A stretch of 64,000 nt of DNA from Phytophthora colocasiae. Lineage: Eukaryota; Oomycota; Peronosporomycetes; Peronosporales; Peronosporaceae. Of this stretch, positions 29,118 through 43,400 are shown piece after piece. Below the pieces are notes generated by a model that was not told the origin of the DNA, did no database searches, and was given only the letters and a program-made list of their open reading frames with translations. Location: assembly GCA_018806915.1 (NCBI GenBank), contig JAGKQI010000064.1:1426001-1490000 (forward strand), written 5' to 3'. The translations under genes and the position numbers were made by a program. Within the stretch, counting starts at the first letter, position 1; the number at the start of each line of letters is the position of its first letter.

Positions 29118-30127
29118 ATGTCGAACGGCGCATCGTTGGCCAGCTCTAACGGCATGCGCGTGCCGCCAGGCCTGCGCCACTTTGAAGGCAGGTTCTGGAA
29201 CCTGCGCGGTCAATCTCTCTTCTATTTCTCGCTCTACCCGCCGTCCCAGCGCACGTTGCGCGGCGTCGTGTTATATCTGCACGGTGCGGGTGATCACTGC
29301 CGCCGGTACATCCCGTTGTACGAGCGTCTGTGCGAAGTAGGCTTTGGCGTGATCACGTACGACCTGGTGAACCACGGCTCCAGCGACTGCGACGGTCACA
29401 AGACTCGCGGCCACGTGCGCAGTTTCCGCCAGCTCGTGGAGGACACGGACAGCTACGTCACGTTCGCCAAAGACACCATTTTCCCGCAGACCGGGCACAC
29501 GGCGCCGCCGTTGATCATAGCCGGCACGTCGTTCGGGGCACTTGTACTGTAGGTCTGCACGTCGTGCTTTCCGGCCAGCACAGGTTTTACGCTGCGTTCT
29601 GGGCTGGACCGACGGTGGGCATGGAGATGACAGCGCTCTGGAAGGTTCAGGCTGCGATCATCCAGCCGTTAGCGTTGTTTCTTCCACGGATGCGGCTCGT
29701 GCCGGGCGTGGATTACGATTTGTTATGGCGAGATCCCGGCACGCTGCAGGACTTCAAGGCCGACACACTGACGACCAAGAGCGACATCACCACGAGGACG
29801 ATGCAGCAGACGTTGAGCGCCATGCATTGCCTCGCGAAGGAAAAAACCATTGAACAAGCTGACAGCAATTTCTGCGCACTCAGTATGCTGTTCCTGGTGG
29901 GATCGGAAGACCACGTTGCAGACCAAGGTGTCACGAGGAAGTTCTACGACAAGCTGGCCAACACGGACAGAGAGTTCAAAGTGTTCGACGGTGTCTTTCA
30001 CAGCGTCTTCGAGGACCCCGAACGGGACGAAATCTTTGACTACCTGTGTCGGTGGCTGCGCGGTCGCTTCCCGGAGCTGCAAGCCACTGAAGACGGTGAA
30101 CTGCCCGTGTTTATCTATGAGCCGTAG
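29118..30127 (+). pseudogene. alpha/beta hydrolase, copy 4, broken by a small insertion after the nucleophile
   Basis: ATG at 29118 (MSNGASLASSNGMRV), with the frame open from 28797. The domain has LHGAGDHC and elbow GTSFGAL, then stops two residues later. The rest, from VGLHVVLSGQHRF to the end at 30127, is in the next frame, with acid region GSEDHVAD and His in GVFHSVFEDP. At the break the sequence is CTTGTACTGTAGGTC (29541-29555); deleting five bases (CTGTA) restores A-L-V-G-L-H as in the paralogues. The His-rich insert of copies 1-3 is absent here (TIFPQTGHTAPPLIIAG). Opposite orientation to the other copies. Likely a recent pseudogene. Confidence 0.75.
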
Positions 30128-30166
30128 TCAATAGGATCCGTTCGCGACGCACGTGCTATTATACAA

Positions 30167-31461
30167 CTACCATCGTCGTCGGAGCTCCTGGTGTTGATGC
30201 AATTTCTTGGCCAGAACTCGCGCGTTCTGCACGAACAAGACGCCGCGTGCTGCTTCTTTCACGTCCGTCGGTTCATTCACTCTCACCATGAACTCGGCCA
30301 ATGCCAGAGGTGGAGCAGAAGCGCTGAGTCTTGTCGCATTCTCGACAAATGCTTCACGAGTTAGCGGGTTGTCGGAGTGTTTCATTGCTGCTTTCACAAA
30401 TTTCCGTTCTACTGCACTGAGTCCACTGGTCGAAACGCTGTGAAGCAGACGCTGCTGAGCTGCAAAGTGACGTTCAGCATCCCGGTGCTTCGCCTGGGCT
30501 CGAAGCCAAACTCTGGCTAGAATGGCCACTGCAGCGGTGAGCACGATACTGAGCCATCCGACGTAGATCATATTGAGCGACCGAGTGCTGCTTTGCTCTG
30601 GGTAATGGAGGCGGTGGATTGCACCGAGTGAAGCCCAGCAGGACGCCGCGTAGATGCTGCACTTGACGTACTTGATGTACCAGAGCGAACAACTATGCAT
30701 CGTCAGAGTGAGAACCAGTAGTCCAGCATTCCCGATGGCTCCGAGGCTTGCGAGTGCCAGAGGATTGAAAGGGAAAAACGCCTGAGCTGTAGCCGCAGCA
30801 GCTTTCACTAACTGGGTCACTAGCAAGAGTACGGGGGCGTACTTGATATCCAACGTATCGCGTTGAAACAACACTTGACTCATACCATGCGCTAAGAGAC
30901 CGATGGGCAGGAAGAACGTGACACCCCACAGTCCAACGAGTGCGTACCATCGATGCTCTGCAGTCCAACAGGAGATCTCCTTGTGGGCGATCAAGAACGG
31001 AGGTGACTGAGGATTTAACTTGCATTTCTCCAAGGAGGCGGCAGTAGAACAGTCCGTGCACGCCAAGTAGGAGAAGAAGATGGAGATTGTCCCCATGTAG
31101 AGAAATCCATGGACCAGCGCTGGTAGATCTTTGGTCAGAACTCGGTGCAGCAATGCACTCGTTTCTCGGAACTTGTTGGCACATTTCAATAGTAAGAACC
31201 ACAAAAGCAGCAGAACAACAAGTCCCAATGCCTCAACTTCTGTGAGCGAAGAAATACCAAATTTCGTAATTCCCAGACCCCCCAGCCACTCCACTGCTGC
31301 TGGGAGATCATCGGATGAATCCCAGTCTACAGATGAGTCGAATGCCAGAGAGTTAAGTTGAACCAATTCAACTCCAATGGCCGTCACAGCCAGAATGTTC
31401 TGGTAGTATCGAGATACTGGACGGAGACGCAGTCGAGTCTGTTCCAGCAGAACAAAGCGAC
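30167..31461 (-). CDS. giant gene, last exon: multi-spanning membrane domain
   Basis: Joined to the upstream exon by a 53-nt intron (GTAAGT ... CACTAG) so that IALIARS continues into RFVLLEQTRLRLR. Hydrophobic helices include ALGLVVLLLLWFLLL, WYALVGLWGVTFFLPIGLL, APVLLLVTQLVKAAA and GWLSIVLTAAVAILA. A Cys-containing lumenal loop with ISCWTAEH between helices resembles the C..CW..[EH]H loop of TRP-like membrane domains in protist surface proteins (weak inference). A cytosolic basic tail ends LHQHQELRRRW. Confidence 0.7.
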
Positions 31462-34400
31462 CTAGTGCCAGTAAAATTAGTGGTAAGATTGACAAAGAGA
31501 AGAAAAATACTTACTTCGAGCAATCAACGCAATGGAAACCACAGATAGCAGAAAAATCCCAATTCCGTAGCTGTACACGATCCTCGTCATGAAAATGTTG
31601 CGTTTTGAGACATCGGAATCAACGGCGAAAGCTAAGGTTGGAACCCAAAACGAGATGAAAACACTTAGCGCTGTCCCTCCGAAAGCATAGCGCCGTTCTT
31701 GCCACAGGGGAAGACCCAATTTACCACTCGAAGGCATCCACACACGTACAAGCTCCCCCAGACCCTTTTTAGCGTGATAGAACCGGTAAAATTCGTCTCG
31801 ATCCTGAGGATTATCAAAAGCTTGAGCCATGACTGGGTCCTGTAGATCTGTACGTAGCTCTTCTTGACGCCAAAAAGCGACCAGCAAGACCAATCTCGCT
31901 CCGAGTGCTACAACACCACGTCGGATTTTATCCAGGATTCCATCTTGCTTGTCGTATCGATACTGAGCGGATCGTCGAGTCTCAGTTGTTAAACTACGGA
32001 ACCTCGCGATGCTCGTAGTGTGTCGTCGAATCCTGTGCGCTTCCAGTTTCCGTCGAAGGAGAATCATCGCAGCAGCGTCGGAGAATGGATCATGGTTGAA
32101 AATTTCGTCACATACCTGAAGCGAAGAGGAGGAAATCACCACTTTTAGTGCCGTCCAGGGGCCAGTCGCTACCGGTGCAACTTTCTCTTGTAAGAATTGA
32201 TCGATACCCACACGTTGGTCCCTTTTCAGTGCGAACAGACGGGAACTGACGGAAGTTCCTTGTGTCTTTCGCTCTAATTGAACAATGGAGTGCTCAGTCT
32301 CGTTTTCCACGTCAATTCGCGACCACTTTGATATACTGAGTCGATGAGGAGAAGCTTGGCCATAGCTCTCGAGGATGATTCGTCGTTTTCCAGAATCGCT
32401 CGCAACGAATCGCTGCATTTGCTGGTAAAGATGGAAGACTCGAAGTCGCTGAATGGGACGCACCATCAACCGCCACAAACTCATTTCCTTTTGATCGTGG
32501 ACAACAAACGGCAGGCTGGTGAAGGGCATTTCGTCTTCCTTTGACATTTCTCCCAGTTGGGTAAACACGTCTTCTATCTCCATTTCGTGAAAGTTTTCAG
32601 CCAGCTCGAGAACTGACATCCTCTCTGCGTTCTCTTCTGCGCCTTCAACAACTGCTTTCAAAATGTCAATCACTCGATTCTTATGCTTTGAAAACTGTAG
32701 AAGCAGTTTTGTTCGCTTCGCTGCGACGGATACCAAGCCAAAGTGATCTAAGAGGAATTCCAATGAAGTAAACGGGAAAGAAGACGTAAGCGTACTAATT
32801 CCATGCTTCGTGTCAGGTCGAGGCTGCTTAGAATCTGCCACCGCCGGGATCTTCTGTATATCTGACGGGTCTGCGAATTCCTGTGTTGTAGGGGTTTTCG
32901 TACGGTGCCTTCTCCACAGCATCGTGGGCTTACGTAGCACTAAGAGAAAAGTAAGTATTTTCCCCTTGATTTTCTTGAAAAGACTGACGGATTGTCTGGA
33001 ACTCGCCATTGTCGTCTCCAGCGACGTACTCCCCATAGTCCGTAGCCACATATATTGCATCGCAACTAGCATCCTCGAGAGATTGTCCATCCCTTGAGGA
33101 GAATCCAAAAGAACAGCCAACGAAGCAGAAAATTGCACGTCAAGACCACGTAGACGCTCTCGAGAGGTTTTGGCTTGGTCGACTATCCCAGACCCATTGG
33201 CTGCAATCACTCGTAGCTCATTTCGGTTCGTTGCTCGCTTCAGAAGTCGATGGAGATTGTCGAGAAACACCATCAATGCCTGTTGTCGCGAGTGAGTCTG
33301 ATGGCGCTCCATTTTACGCAGAAAAGCTGGTAGATCCAAGACCAGGGAACGGAATTGACGCGCAATCTCCACGTAGTAACTCGCCTGGAGTTCGTGTAGT
33401 CCAGAGCACATGAAACCAGCCAGTTGCTCCAGTAGCAGAAGCCATTCAAGAAAAATTGAATTCCCAACATTTCCGCTTTTTGTCAGTTTTTGTGAATCCA
33501 TGAAGAAATCGAGTGCGATACTTGCCATGGCGTGGAAGGCTGAAAGTACTCGGGCGTTTTGAGTCGCGTCACGGATGGCTGCAGACATCGCTTTTTTCCG
33601 GTTTGCAGTCAAAACGGACAATAATTCGTCGTGCTCTTGGGAGAATAAAATCAGTTCTCGTAGTTCCGAGTCGATTCGAGCTTCGTCTGCCTGCAGGTGT
33701 TTAGTGGATGAATCACTGTGGTGACCTCCACTGTGGCGCCGAACCTAGGAGAAGGCGCGACGTACGTGGTCATTTCCTCCGAATTGATTGAGATGCCATT
33801 GAACGCTTTCGCTTGGGAGAAGATGTTCCTGGTCGAATCGTTGGAAGACACCACTGCATTGAGGCGGAATGATCCCAGTTCGAACACCCGCTCTGATGCT
33901 GGAATAATATGTGAGGCGTAGAGTGTTGAGTTCACTCTGGAAATCGTACCGAGATAATGTAATACATTTCCTCATGCCGCTAAGACACTGCTCTTCAAAG
34001 GTTTTTGCTACGATTTTATCCGTTTTGTGGGATTTTCCATTCAATATTTGCAGTACAGTTAGATCCAAAGATATCCGAGAAGGAGCTTTCTCCACTAGTG
34101 ATGAGAGAATGGTAGATGCGAGACGGTCGAAGCTGTCGTATGGTCCTTGACCGACATCTTTTTCGCTCTTTTTTCGCCCAAGAAACATCAACAACGTTTC
34201 TACAATAGCCAACCCATTTTCAGGAACTGAGTCAGTCGAAACTAAAGCTTCAAATCGCTTTCCTTCCTGTGTGTCAGCAACATCTACAGTGACACAATTT
34301 AACACTCCGCTACACAGGAATCCACTTGTCAGAATTATGTTCTCAGCTGCTTCCACAGGAAAATAATTTGCAGTCCAGAGGTGATGACAGAATATTTCAA

Positions 34401-37400
34401 AGGAAACTCGAGAGAAAAAGCTCAGGCTTCGTGCACTCTCAACCACGTCGGTACTTGGACTCGGACATCGTGCCAGTCTGACAGCTACCAAGGCAGCAAA
34501 GTACAGTAAATTACCATGGTTTTCCTCCGACGCGTTAGATTTCTTGACACCAGCGTTAAATACAGAAAGCAGCAACGACTGCGCTGTCGAGGTTAGAAAG
34601 GCTTGACAGTGTACCACATTCCTGCGTACTGCAATCGCCACTAGGGATAGAAAAATAGCCTCAGAGCTTCTTTCTGGCTTGAATTGGTAGCACAAGTAGA
34701 GGAGCGAGTCCGAATTCTCCATGAACAGTGTGTTAAGCACATTAAAAGTAAGGTCGTGGCTCTCGATAGATCCAATCAGCTCCACAAACGTTTCCAAGAA
34801 AATGAATTGAGTGGAACTGGACTGGTAGGTCTCGGTGATTGAATGCGCTGTTGTCGTTGCAACACAGGATAACTGTCGGAGACCCTGGAGAAGCTTTAGA
34901 ACTGGGGTGACGTGCAGTTTGAGGGTGCTGACTGTCGGTTTGCTAGGAAACCACCGAGTCAAACTTTCCAAACAGGTGACATCCATTCTACCAATGGTTG
35001 AGAACTCTGTTGAGAGAGCGAGAACGGCGAGGATCTGGGATTTCAGATCGGCAATAGGGTCGTAGTAAATTCTGTAATCTTTACAGAATTCTGAAACGAG
35101 CCCAGACAAAGCTAGAAAGAAGTCGAGACTCAGGCGTTGTCCTTCCTGTCGAAGCAAACGCGACAAGATTCCAGTAGAAGACGATGACGAAGACTTATTT
35201 GAGATCTCGGATAACCTCAACGTCACGGAAGAATTACTATGGACAGAAGATCCGAATCCTCGAGAAACTTCAAACTTACTCTCCGATAATTTACCACCGC
35301 CAGAAACGAAAACAGTAGAGCGCACAGTCTCCACCGTCGTCTCCATTAGAAACTCAAGCACACTCGATTCATTCCCACTACCAGGGGTCTGAATAAAAAA
35401 TTTCAGTATCGATAAAATCAGTTTCTAAAAATAAAAAAACGGATTACTGGGATATTCACAAAAAATAAAATATGATATTTCTCGAAAATTGCAATACAAT
35501 ATAACATAAGTGCTTGCATAGCAATGGCAAGACACAATTGAACTGATGGACGTCCTAACCCGAGAAGCCAGCTCTTTTGCGTTCATTATACTCCATACTG
35601 ACCACCTAACTACCTTAAATCACTGGCCAACAGCAAACACGTACGAATCCTTTTGCATGGTGACCTTTTCATTCTCAAAAACTCCCGCTCAGTCTAAACA
35701 ATGACGAAGGAGCAGCACATCGCAAGCTCCTCGAGCTGCTGGAGCACATGAAGAAGTTCCAGAGCATCACTAAGAAGCTGCAGTGCGACGATATCGATTT
35801 GGCGGATGTCCGCCTGCTTTTTGACTCGGTTATTAGCGAGTACCCCACGATGCGTGCCCAGCTTAACGCGAACGCTAGTATAGTCCACTCTCCTATATTT
35901 GAAGCGGCGCCGTCAAAGTGATCAACGGTGGCACGCATTCAAAGGCTGAGGCAGATGCGGTGAAGGCATTCGAGGTGGCGAAGTGTGAAGACAAGCGCAA
36001 GAAACGCCAAGATGACTACGCGACGCGGATTCTTCTTGCTGGGCCAAACAAGCGTCCCAGTCGTGCCAACTACAGTCTGCTGTTGAAGGAACTGCCGCCG
36101 ACTTCGAATGCATGTGAGCGTTTTTTTTTTCACAGTGCAAGCTTGTGCTCACCCCCCAACGCACTTGTATGCTCCCAGCGAATTTTGAACTCGTCATGTT
36201 TCTTCGTGCGAACAGGAATATGTGGGATGTAACGACATTGGCATCAGTTGGTAGCGAGCAGGAGCATTAATTCATACTGCAGTTATTGCGGCCGCTTTTA
36301 TTATTGCAGCGTGTTGTATTGAGATTATTACTACTGCAGCAACTACAGCCAATTCCGTGTAATACTGAATTGGACAAGGCCTGCCCACTACGTAGAGTTG
36401 CATTGTACTCGAAGGCACGAAGACAGACCCCTTGTCCATTGACAATCTCAATCTTCAGTTGAACGACTACCACAGAACTAGAAACATTTTCTTGCGCAAT
36501 CTCAACTTGAATTGTGCGAACATTTTGTAGCCAAGTTGGCCTTTTCACGTCGTCAACCTGACTTCGATGCACCCCGACAAAGAGAAATTGTGCAAGCTGA
36601 AGCTGAGCACTTGGTGAAAAATTGAATACGTTGTCGATTCTCGAATGAATGGTAGTGCTTGACGGAGCGGCAAGGCGCTGGAGAATCGAAGCTGCTAGTA
36701 GCTGCAGCCGGGGGCTTTCGAGCCAAACCCCGAAGCGGAAGAGCAGCGACGTATCCTTTATCAGAAATGCTTTCATGTCTTCATGAAGTGCTAAGGCTTG
36801 CATCAGCTGCACGGCTGCATATTGTTCACTGTTGGAGGTAGATCGCTCCACTATGAGCATTAAAATCTCCATCTGCTTGGAGGTTCTAAACACTTCCACT
36901 GACACCGTATGAGGTAAATCCAGAGAGCACAGCAATTGCACGAGTTCAAGAGCTCTACTGCGGATTTGAGCACTCCAAACAACGCAATTATCCCCATAGT
37001 CCAAGCTTGAAGCACTTCGAGGGCGCCGCTGACAGAGGGAAAGTAGTGACCGGAGGAAGACTTGATGCTCTTTCTCTTCAGCTTTCGTGCTGTCAGTCTT
37101 GTAAATGGTGGGGTGGAAATTAGACACTGTATAAAGCAGTAGCTCCAGAATACTACTAGCAATCAATTCGTGCTGGTTACGTTGATCTGCGTCCGTTGCA
37201 TCAATAATAGCCACCAAATTCTCCTTAACGTCAGTCGTAAAGCGTTCAACAGTGTCATTCAAACCGAGTAAATGCAAATTCACAGAATAGAATCGAATCC
37301 AGCGCACGAAAAGCACAAACCACGACGGGAACAGGCTAGGAGGTGATACTCGAAAGAGATCTTGTTCCTCAGCATCCAGGAAGAAATCGAGGCGTCGATA

Positions 37401-40400
37401 TGCTCCATAGTCGCACATATATCTTGCCACGCCTCCTCCATCGCAGATCTCCGGTGCATTCTGAATTAACGCACTCAAAATTTCAGCAGCAGTGCTGGAA
37501 ACGTCCCAGTGTGATGTCGCTAAGCACATCATTAGGCTCGATAGGAAATCCAGTTCAGGTTCTGAAGACCGAACGAAGTCCGGGTCTGTTGCGCACAGAC
37601 GAACAAGTTGTAGAGCCAGCACTGTTGCCTTCTCCTCAAGGCTGGATGACAATCTACTCGGAAGGAAATCTGTAGGACTCGTAGTAGATAATCCTACTGT
37701 TTGCAGAATCTTTGAAGACGCGAATGAATTGGCAAGGCATTGACGCAAAACTTCAGCCAGAATATCCACCATCGGCCAACACTGCGGTGAATTTCGGGCT
37801 CGAACAAGAAGATGAACGCTCTGTTCTGGGACGCAAATTTTTAATACGAGTTCCAGTACCACCACAAGAGCTTGGAGGTCATTTGGACACTGCAGAAGCA
37901 GCTCCGACACGGCACAAAGTCGCTCTTTACCTTCAGGTAAAACAACGGGTGAATCGAAGTAACATGCTTTCCATACAGCAGTCAAAGTCTGTTGGTTTGC
38001 TGCAAGGCTGTGCAAAATTTCTGTCGCGTTCCACTTCGCCTCGTTCAGTTTTGCAGTTAAAGTGACAGTAGAAATGCACATTTCAGCTAAAACCTCCATG
38101 CAAGACGGCTCGTTTTGGAAAAACTGTGCGTGGTCGAAAGCGTCCGTCGAACGAAGTACACAGGAAAGAAGGCGAAGTAAGTGCACAAGACTTTGTTGGT
38201 GCGGTAACTCACCACTTAATAAATCGCCTTCCAGGCGAATAAAACCTTCTAGAAACCCTTTGTTCATGATCTCTAGTGCATTGCCGCGTTCGTAGCACAA
38301 TTCGTAGAGGAGTGAATACCACAACTCGCGTTGATTTGAACTCTCCCTCTGTTCCTTGAAACTGGTAGTAGATACTTCCCACCACAGAACATCGATCAAG
38401 TCCAGTTTGAAGGTGTCAGCGACGTAGTTTGGATAGTCTCGATTGGTTGGGTCTTGTAGCAGAGACAGCAGTAGCTTTGAGACGTTCATGTGGACGACTT
38501 CTTCGATGAAAGAAACGAACATTCTGGTCAAAATTCGCCAGTATAGCGGAGAAACAAGTGTCTGCTGGGCTTGGAAAGCAAGAGAACTCAATAAGAGCTG
38601 ATTGGGTTCCTCAACCACATCGAACAAGCGACAAACACTCGAATCCATCCACAATGAAAAGTATCGCGGTTCAACCAGTGGTAATTCCTCCTCCAAATAG
38701 TCGCAAATCTGGATGAAAGCCAAGAGAAGAAACTCGCCAAGTGCTGGTTGCTGCGTTACTGCAGAATCTATGTCGTTTTCGGGGTCTCTTGGCTCGTTAC
38801 TGTTGGAAATAAGTGTTAGTTGCTGCTTTAACGTGCAATGTAGACGACAGAGGATGTCCCTTGAAACATCACGAAAGTCGCAGAAACTGACTACACTATT
38901 CAAAGCTTGTGCTGCAATCAACAAGTGACTCACGTCCTTGCGAGTGTTGGGATCCATTTCACGTTCGATACACCGTAAAAGTCCATCCCAAGGCTCAGTC
39001 ACACTTTCAACACCTTGAACATGTAGTGCACCAATAAAACAAGGTAAAAGCTCCAGCAAAAAGTATGCGTGATCGACGCTAAGGGCCAAAATGTCGCTGA
39101 CTTGGCCTGAAAGTTGCCGAGCCAGTAACGAATCTTCACGAGTAGCTGGTTGTCGACCCATTATGTTGGTCAATAGCTGGGGATGGAAACGGTTTTTTAA
39201 AAACTCACAGTCACTCAACAGTGCAGCCACAATTTCTGGATCGCTGCTTATTTTCTGAGCCAACACGTCAGAAGAACACAATCGTTCCATTGCCTTCATA
39301 GATAATTCGACAATCAACCTATTCAGCTCTGGATCAGAATTGCTGCACAAGGACATCCCTTGTGCAAATTTAATCAAGAATGAAACAACATTTTTCCCAC
39401 ATTGGCGCCACTCAGATTCAACTCTTGCAAGAAGTTCCAGATTCACCTGACCTGAGCAGTTGAAAATCTCCAAAACCAACATTATCTCTTCTGAACGGGA
39501 AGGATGCTGTGGATGCAGCAGTGCAGCTGTTACTAATTCCCAAACTTCTTGAACCAGGGCACTACCAGGGCTAATGTGTGATCCGCTGAGCATTCGAATG
39601 ACCCAATAAAACGTGCGAAGGAGGTCCCTGTTCGTGGACGGGTCTAGTTCAGACGCAGCCACTCGCAATTTGCGAAAGAATTCGAGAAACTGAGTATTTG
39701 CAGCATATTTCGCGTTGACGACTGAATACTCGATAATTGCGTTGAATAAACGCACACAAAGCGCTGCGAAATTCAGTGATTCCTGTCTTTCTGCTTCATC
39801 TTCCAGGGTAATCGAAGCAGCCAGTAGCTTCACTAAATCACCTTTGTTTTGTTCACGCATAATAGCCACCTCACAGCTTCCACTAATATTCTGATTCACA
39901 TATGCGATCAGGGCCTCCACTACTTCACATTTGAAGTCTTGGCTCCAAGCTCCAGTAAGCAGATCCATAGAAATCGGCAAAAAACTTTCACGCCGAGCAA
40001 CAAGTCCATACGGAGCTAATGAATCTGGTCCAGTGAAATCGGTCAAGCTGTCCTTTATCAATGCGAGCGCGTTCACTTGCACTTTAACCCAGGGTTCTTT
40101 TTCTCTTTGAACGCTTAAAACAACAATAGCATCTCGAAAAAGCTTGCCACACATGAGTGGATGAAAGAACCCAGAAGTGGACAACGCTAGACGAATTTCC
40201 GGCGTTCTGGTAAGGTACACAACCAATCGTTGGGTCTGATGGATGAGAGAAAAGTCCACGATCTGGTCACTAAGTGAGCTTTTAGCAGAACTTGGCCAAT
40301 TTTGAGCGCACAAATAGTCGGTTGAGATACTGTCAGCAATGATTCCCACTTTCTCCCTCGGTAATGAGACTTCTTGGAGGGAGACAAGTGCAATTTGAAC

Positions 40401-43400
40401 GAAATCCACAAGCTCCCTAGCATAAGACGTTAACATCTCTTGACTCAGCGCCCATTCTGCCAACAGTCCCATTAAGTAACATTGTGTAAGTCGAGGTGTT
40501 GAGGATTCCTTCAATATTCTGGTGGCCAAAGGTATAAGTTCGAGCCATTCGTCATCCGATGAGGCGGAATTCTCTCCAGCTCTATGCAGTGTAACGAACA
40601 CCCACAGTAAGCGAACAGCGTGGCATAGGAAGCTGGTTTCAAAAGCTTGGGGTGTACTACAGGCTTTTAAAAGGGTCGGGACATGTATCTGTCGTAAAAC
40701 GGAGTGAACTGCACTAACATTTTGTTGATCGGAGTGATACAGGTCGGTCAGGTTCAGGCTACTCCATTGTTCCGAGAGAAAACACAAGAATTGCACCCAC
40801 TGACCTGCACGCTCTACATCGCGTGACCAGCCATCGCTGCGTAGGGCCGAGAAGATGTAATCTATCAGTCCTGGAAACTTCGAGTGAAGATTTAACACCC
40901 GGTTGATCGAGACATGCTCACTCAGTTTTATCGCTGACGATAGAGTTACACTCTGCAATTTACTGGTAACGATAACCAATTGATCCCTTTTGGTAGCACG
41001 GCTGGGGTATAAAGCGCTAATTGCTAGGCTTTCAGACGGCTCAAACGTTATCCAATGGTAAATCCAAGAGACCAACGATATAGAGTCACTGCCACGGAAA
41101 CGCGCTGTCCAGAGCATATTTCGGAAGTCTGGGGATGAAAGTAGCGCGTCTAAAAGTACTGTATATCGCTCCAGGAGTCGAAGCACATGAATGCCGTCGT
41201 TCATCTTTGAATAGTGCGTAGAAATGCACTCGTAACCCGCTACAATGACTGCAACCCATTTTTCCGTCCATCTATCAAAAAGAACTTCGTCGTTTTGAGT
41301 TGTGACACGAAGCAGAACTTTCACCACAGATTGCAGAGCTCTGACCGTTTTGATGTTCAAAATTTGGAATGGCAATAAGCGAATGACTTGCATACCTATC
41401 GCCACGGCAGTACTAATCTCAAAACCCGTCCTTTGATCGGACACGGAGATGATTGTATCAATACAAGAAAAAACAGCTTCAACCACCAAGGGGTCAACTT
41501 CACTCTGCATCTCCAGAAGATCCTCCAGTTCGGCCAGGGTTTGAGTAACAATTGCGACGAAATTTCTATCTCCCAGCTTAGAGTTTGAAGTAGTCGCCAC
41601 TGCGTAACAATTTGATGGTACATCTGCGCACATTCCCCCGATACAGCGCAGAACCACGTGGGTCTATAAAGGAAATTGTAAGTGAAAGAATGAACAATAA
41701 CATTTTACAAAGAAGCATACCGCATGTCCTTGAGGGAGATATTGTAGCCTCTCAAGAAGAACAGACAGAATACCAAAACCATCTTGAGCGGCTCGTCGAA
41801 AATCTAGCTCCAGCAGTTCATTAATACCACTCGTACAGATCACATCGAGAAATTCGCAATAAACCCCAAGATCGACCGTATTTTCCGTGCCAGAAAGTCT
41901 CGAGGCCACAAGCTCCAGTACGCCGTCAAAAGAATTTGAGGATTTAATAACTTGCTCCCACATCTGCTCACAAAGTACTTCCTCCGAGCCAAGCGTAGTA
42001 AACAATCGAAGGATCCCGACAATGTTCCCACTGAGTTGTGTATGCACCAGTACATGTGCCACTTCGAGATTGAAATTCAAGACGTGTCCACAATAATTAA
42101 CCAAGAAATCCTTTCGGTGAGGAATGGCGTCGCTGAGATGACACCCAATCACACCTGAAGTTGGGCTCTGTTCTGAACGAAGCAACGCCACACAGGTTCG
42201 CAAGTACTTCGTAGTCCAAACATTTTCGAGCTTTGGCCAAAATTCCGGGAGATAACGTGCAAAATGGGACTGAATACTGAAAAATTCAGTCAAAATGTTA
42301 GGATGGAGTTGCCACAACCGGAGTTTGAAGCCGTTCACAAACGCAATTACAGGGCTCAAAGAGTCCGACATAGACTCATTCCACACGCTCATCATTTTTT
42401 TGCAAAACCGCTTGGTATATCCTTCCGATGCAGTCATCGCAGCAACAACCCTCAACGCATTCAGTACGACATTAGCAGGAAAAGCACCGAGCACCACGTC
42501 CACAATGACACCAATAGCCCAACAATCGTTTAGAAGGCTTTCGACGAAAACTTCAGCTGTCGTAAGTTGAGCAATCAGCGATGAAGCTGAACTCTGTAGA
42601 CGGCGTTTTCCCGACTGAATCTCCGGTGGCTTATTTCGCTTCATCAAATGGAAAAGTGCTTGAAGATCACCTGCTTCGTATGCGCGATGTAGACGATCGC
42701 TCACCAAGTTCCACAACGGTTCTGGTAGTTCGGACTCCAACGCTTCCAGTGATAGTACCGCTCCCAATAGTCCGCGTTTGTGCACTACCGTTGCGGCTTC
42801 CGCACTGTTTGAAAGCCAAGGCGGAAAACCTAGCAGCCCTCCTCTTGAAACGGATCCTCGAAAGGAGTCCGAGACGCCTGGCAAACGCATTTCAAACTCA
42901 ACGTTTTCATCGTAGATCAATACTAATGGTAGGTCTTGTATCGCCGCGTCTGAGTTGATCATAATTTCGACAGGGCTGCCCAAACAGAATGCCAAATTCG
43001 CAAGGTGGTCCTTGTGGATATTTTCAAACAGCGGTGACTCGTGGAGCAATAGTAACAGATCGGACATCTGCCGACTGCGCATCTGGTTGAATAGAGCTCT
43101 TTCGGAAACTCGCTTAGTATATGCCACACGACGTATTATTTCGGCTTGATCGTCGACTAGCATTCGTCCAAGTCGCATGACTAGCGCATTTCGGGAGGAC
43201 CCACGAAACAGATTTGAATCGTCAATATGCAGTTTGAGCAGGCTGTCCAGTCTCATGGCGATTCGTTTCCGTGTTGTTGGAGGGAGACTCATATACGTCT
43301 CTCTGTCGATTGCATAAATGGTGTGGACTCCACTCAATCCTTCAAACAACCCCTGAGTCCGTTTCATAGCGGATATGAAGGACTCCGATGTCGTGAAGCG

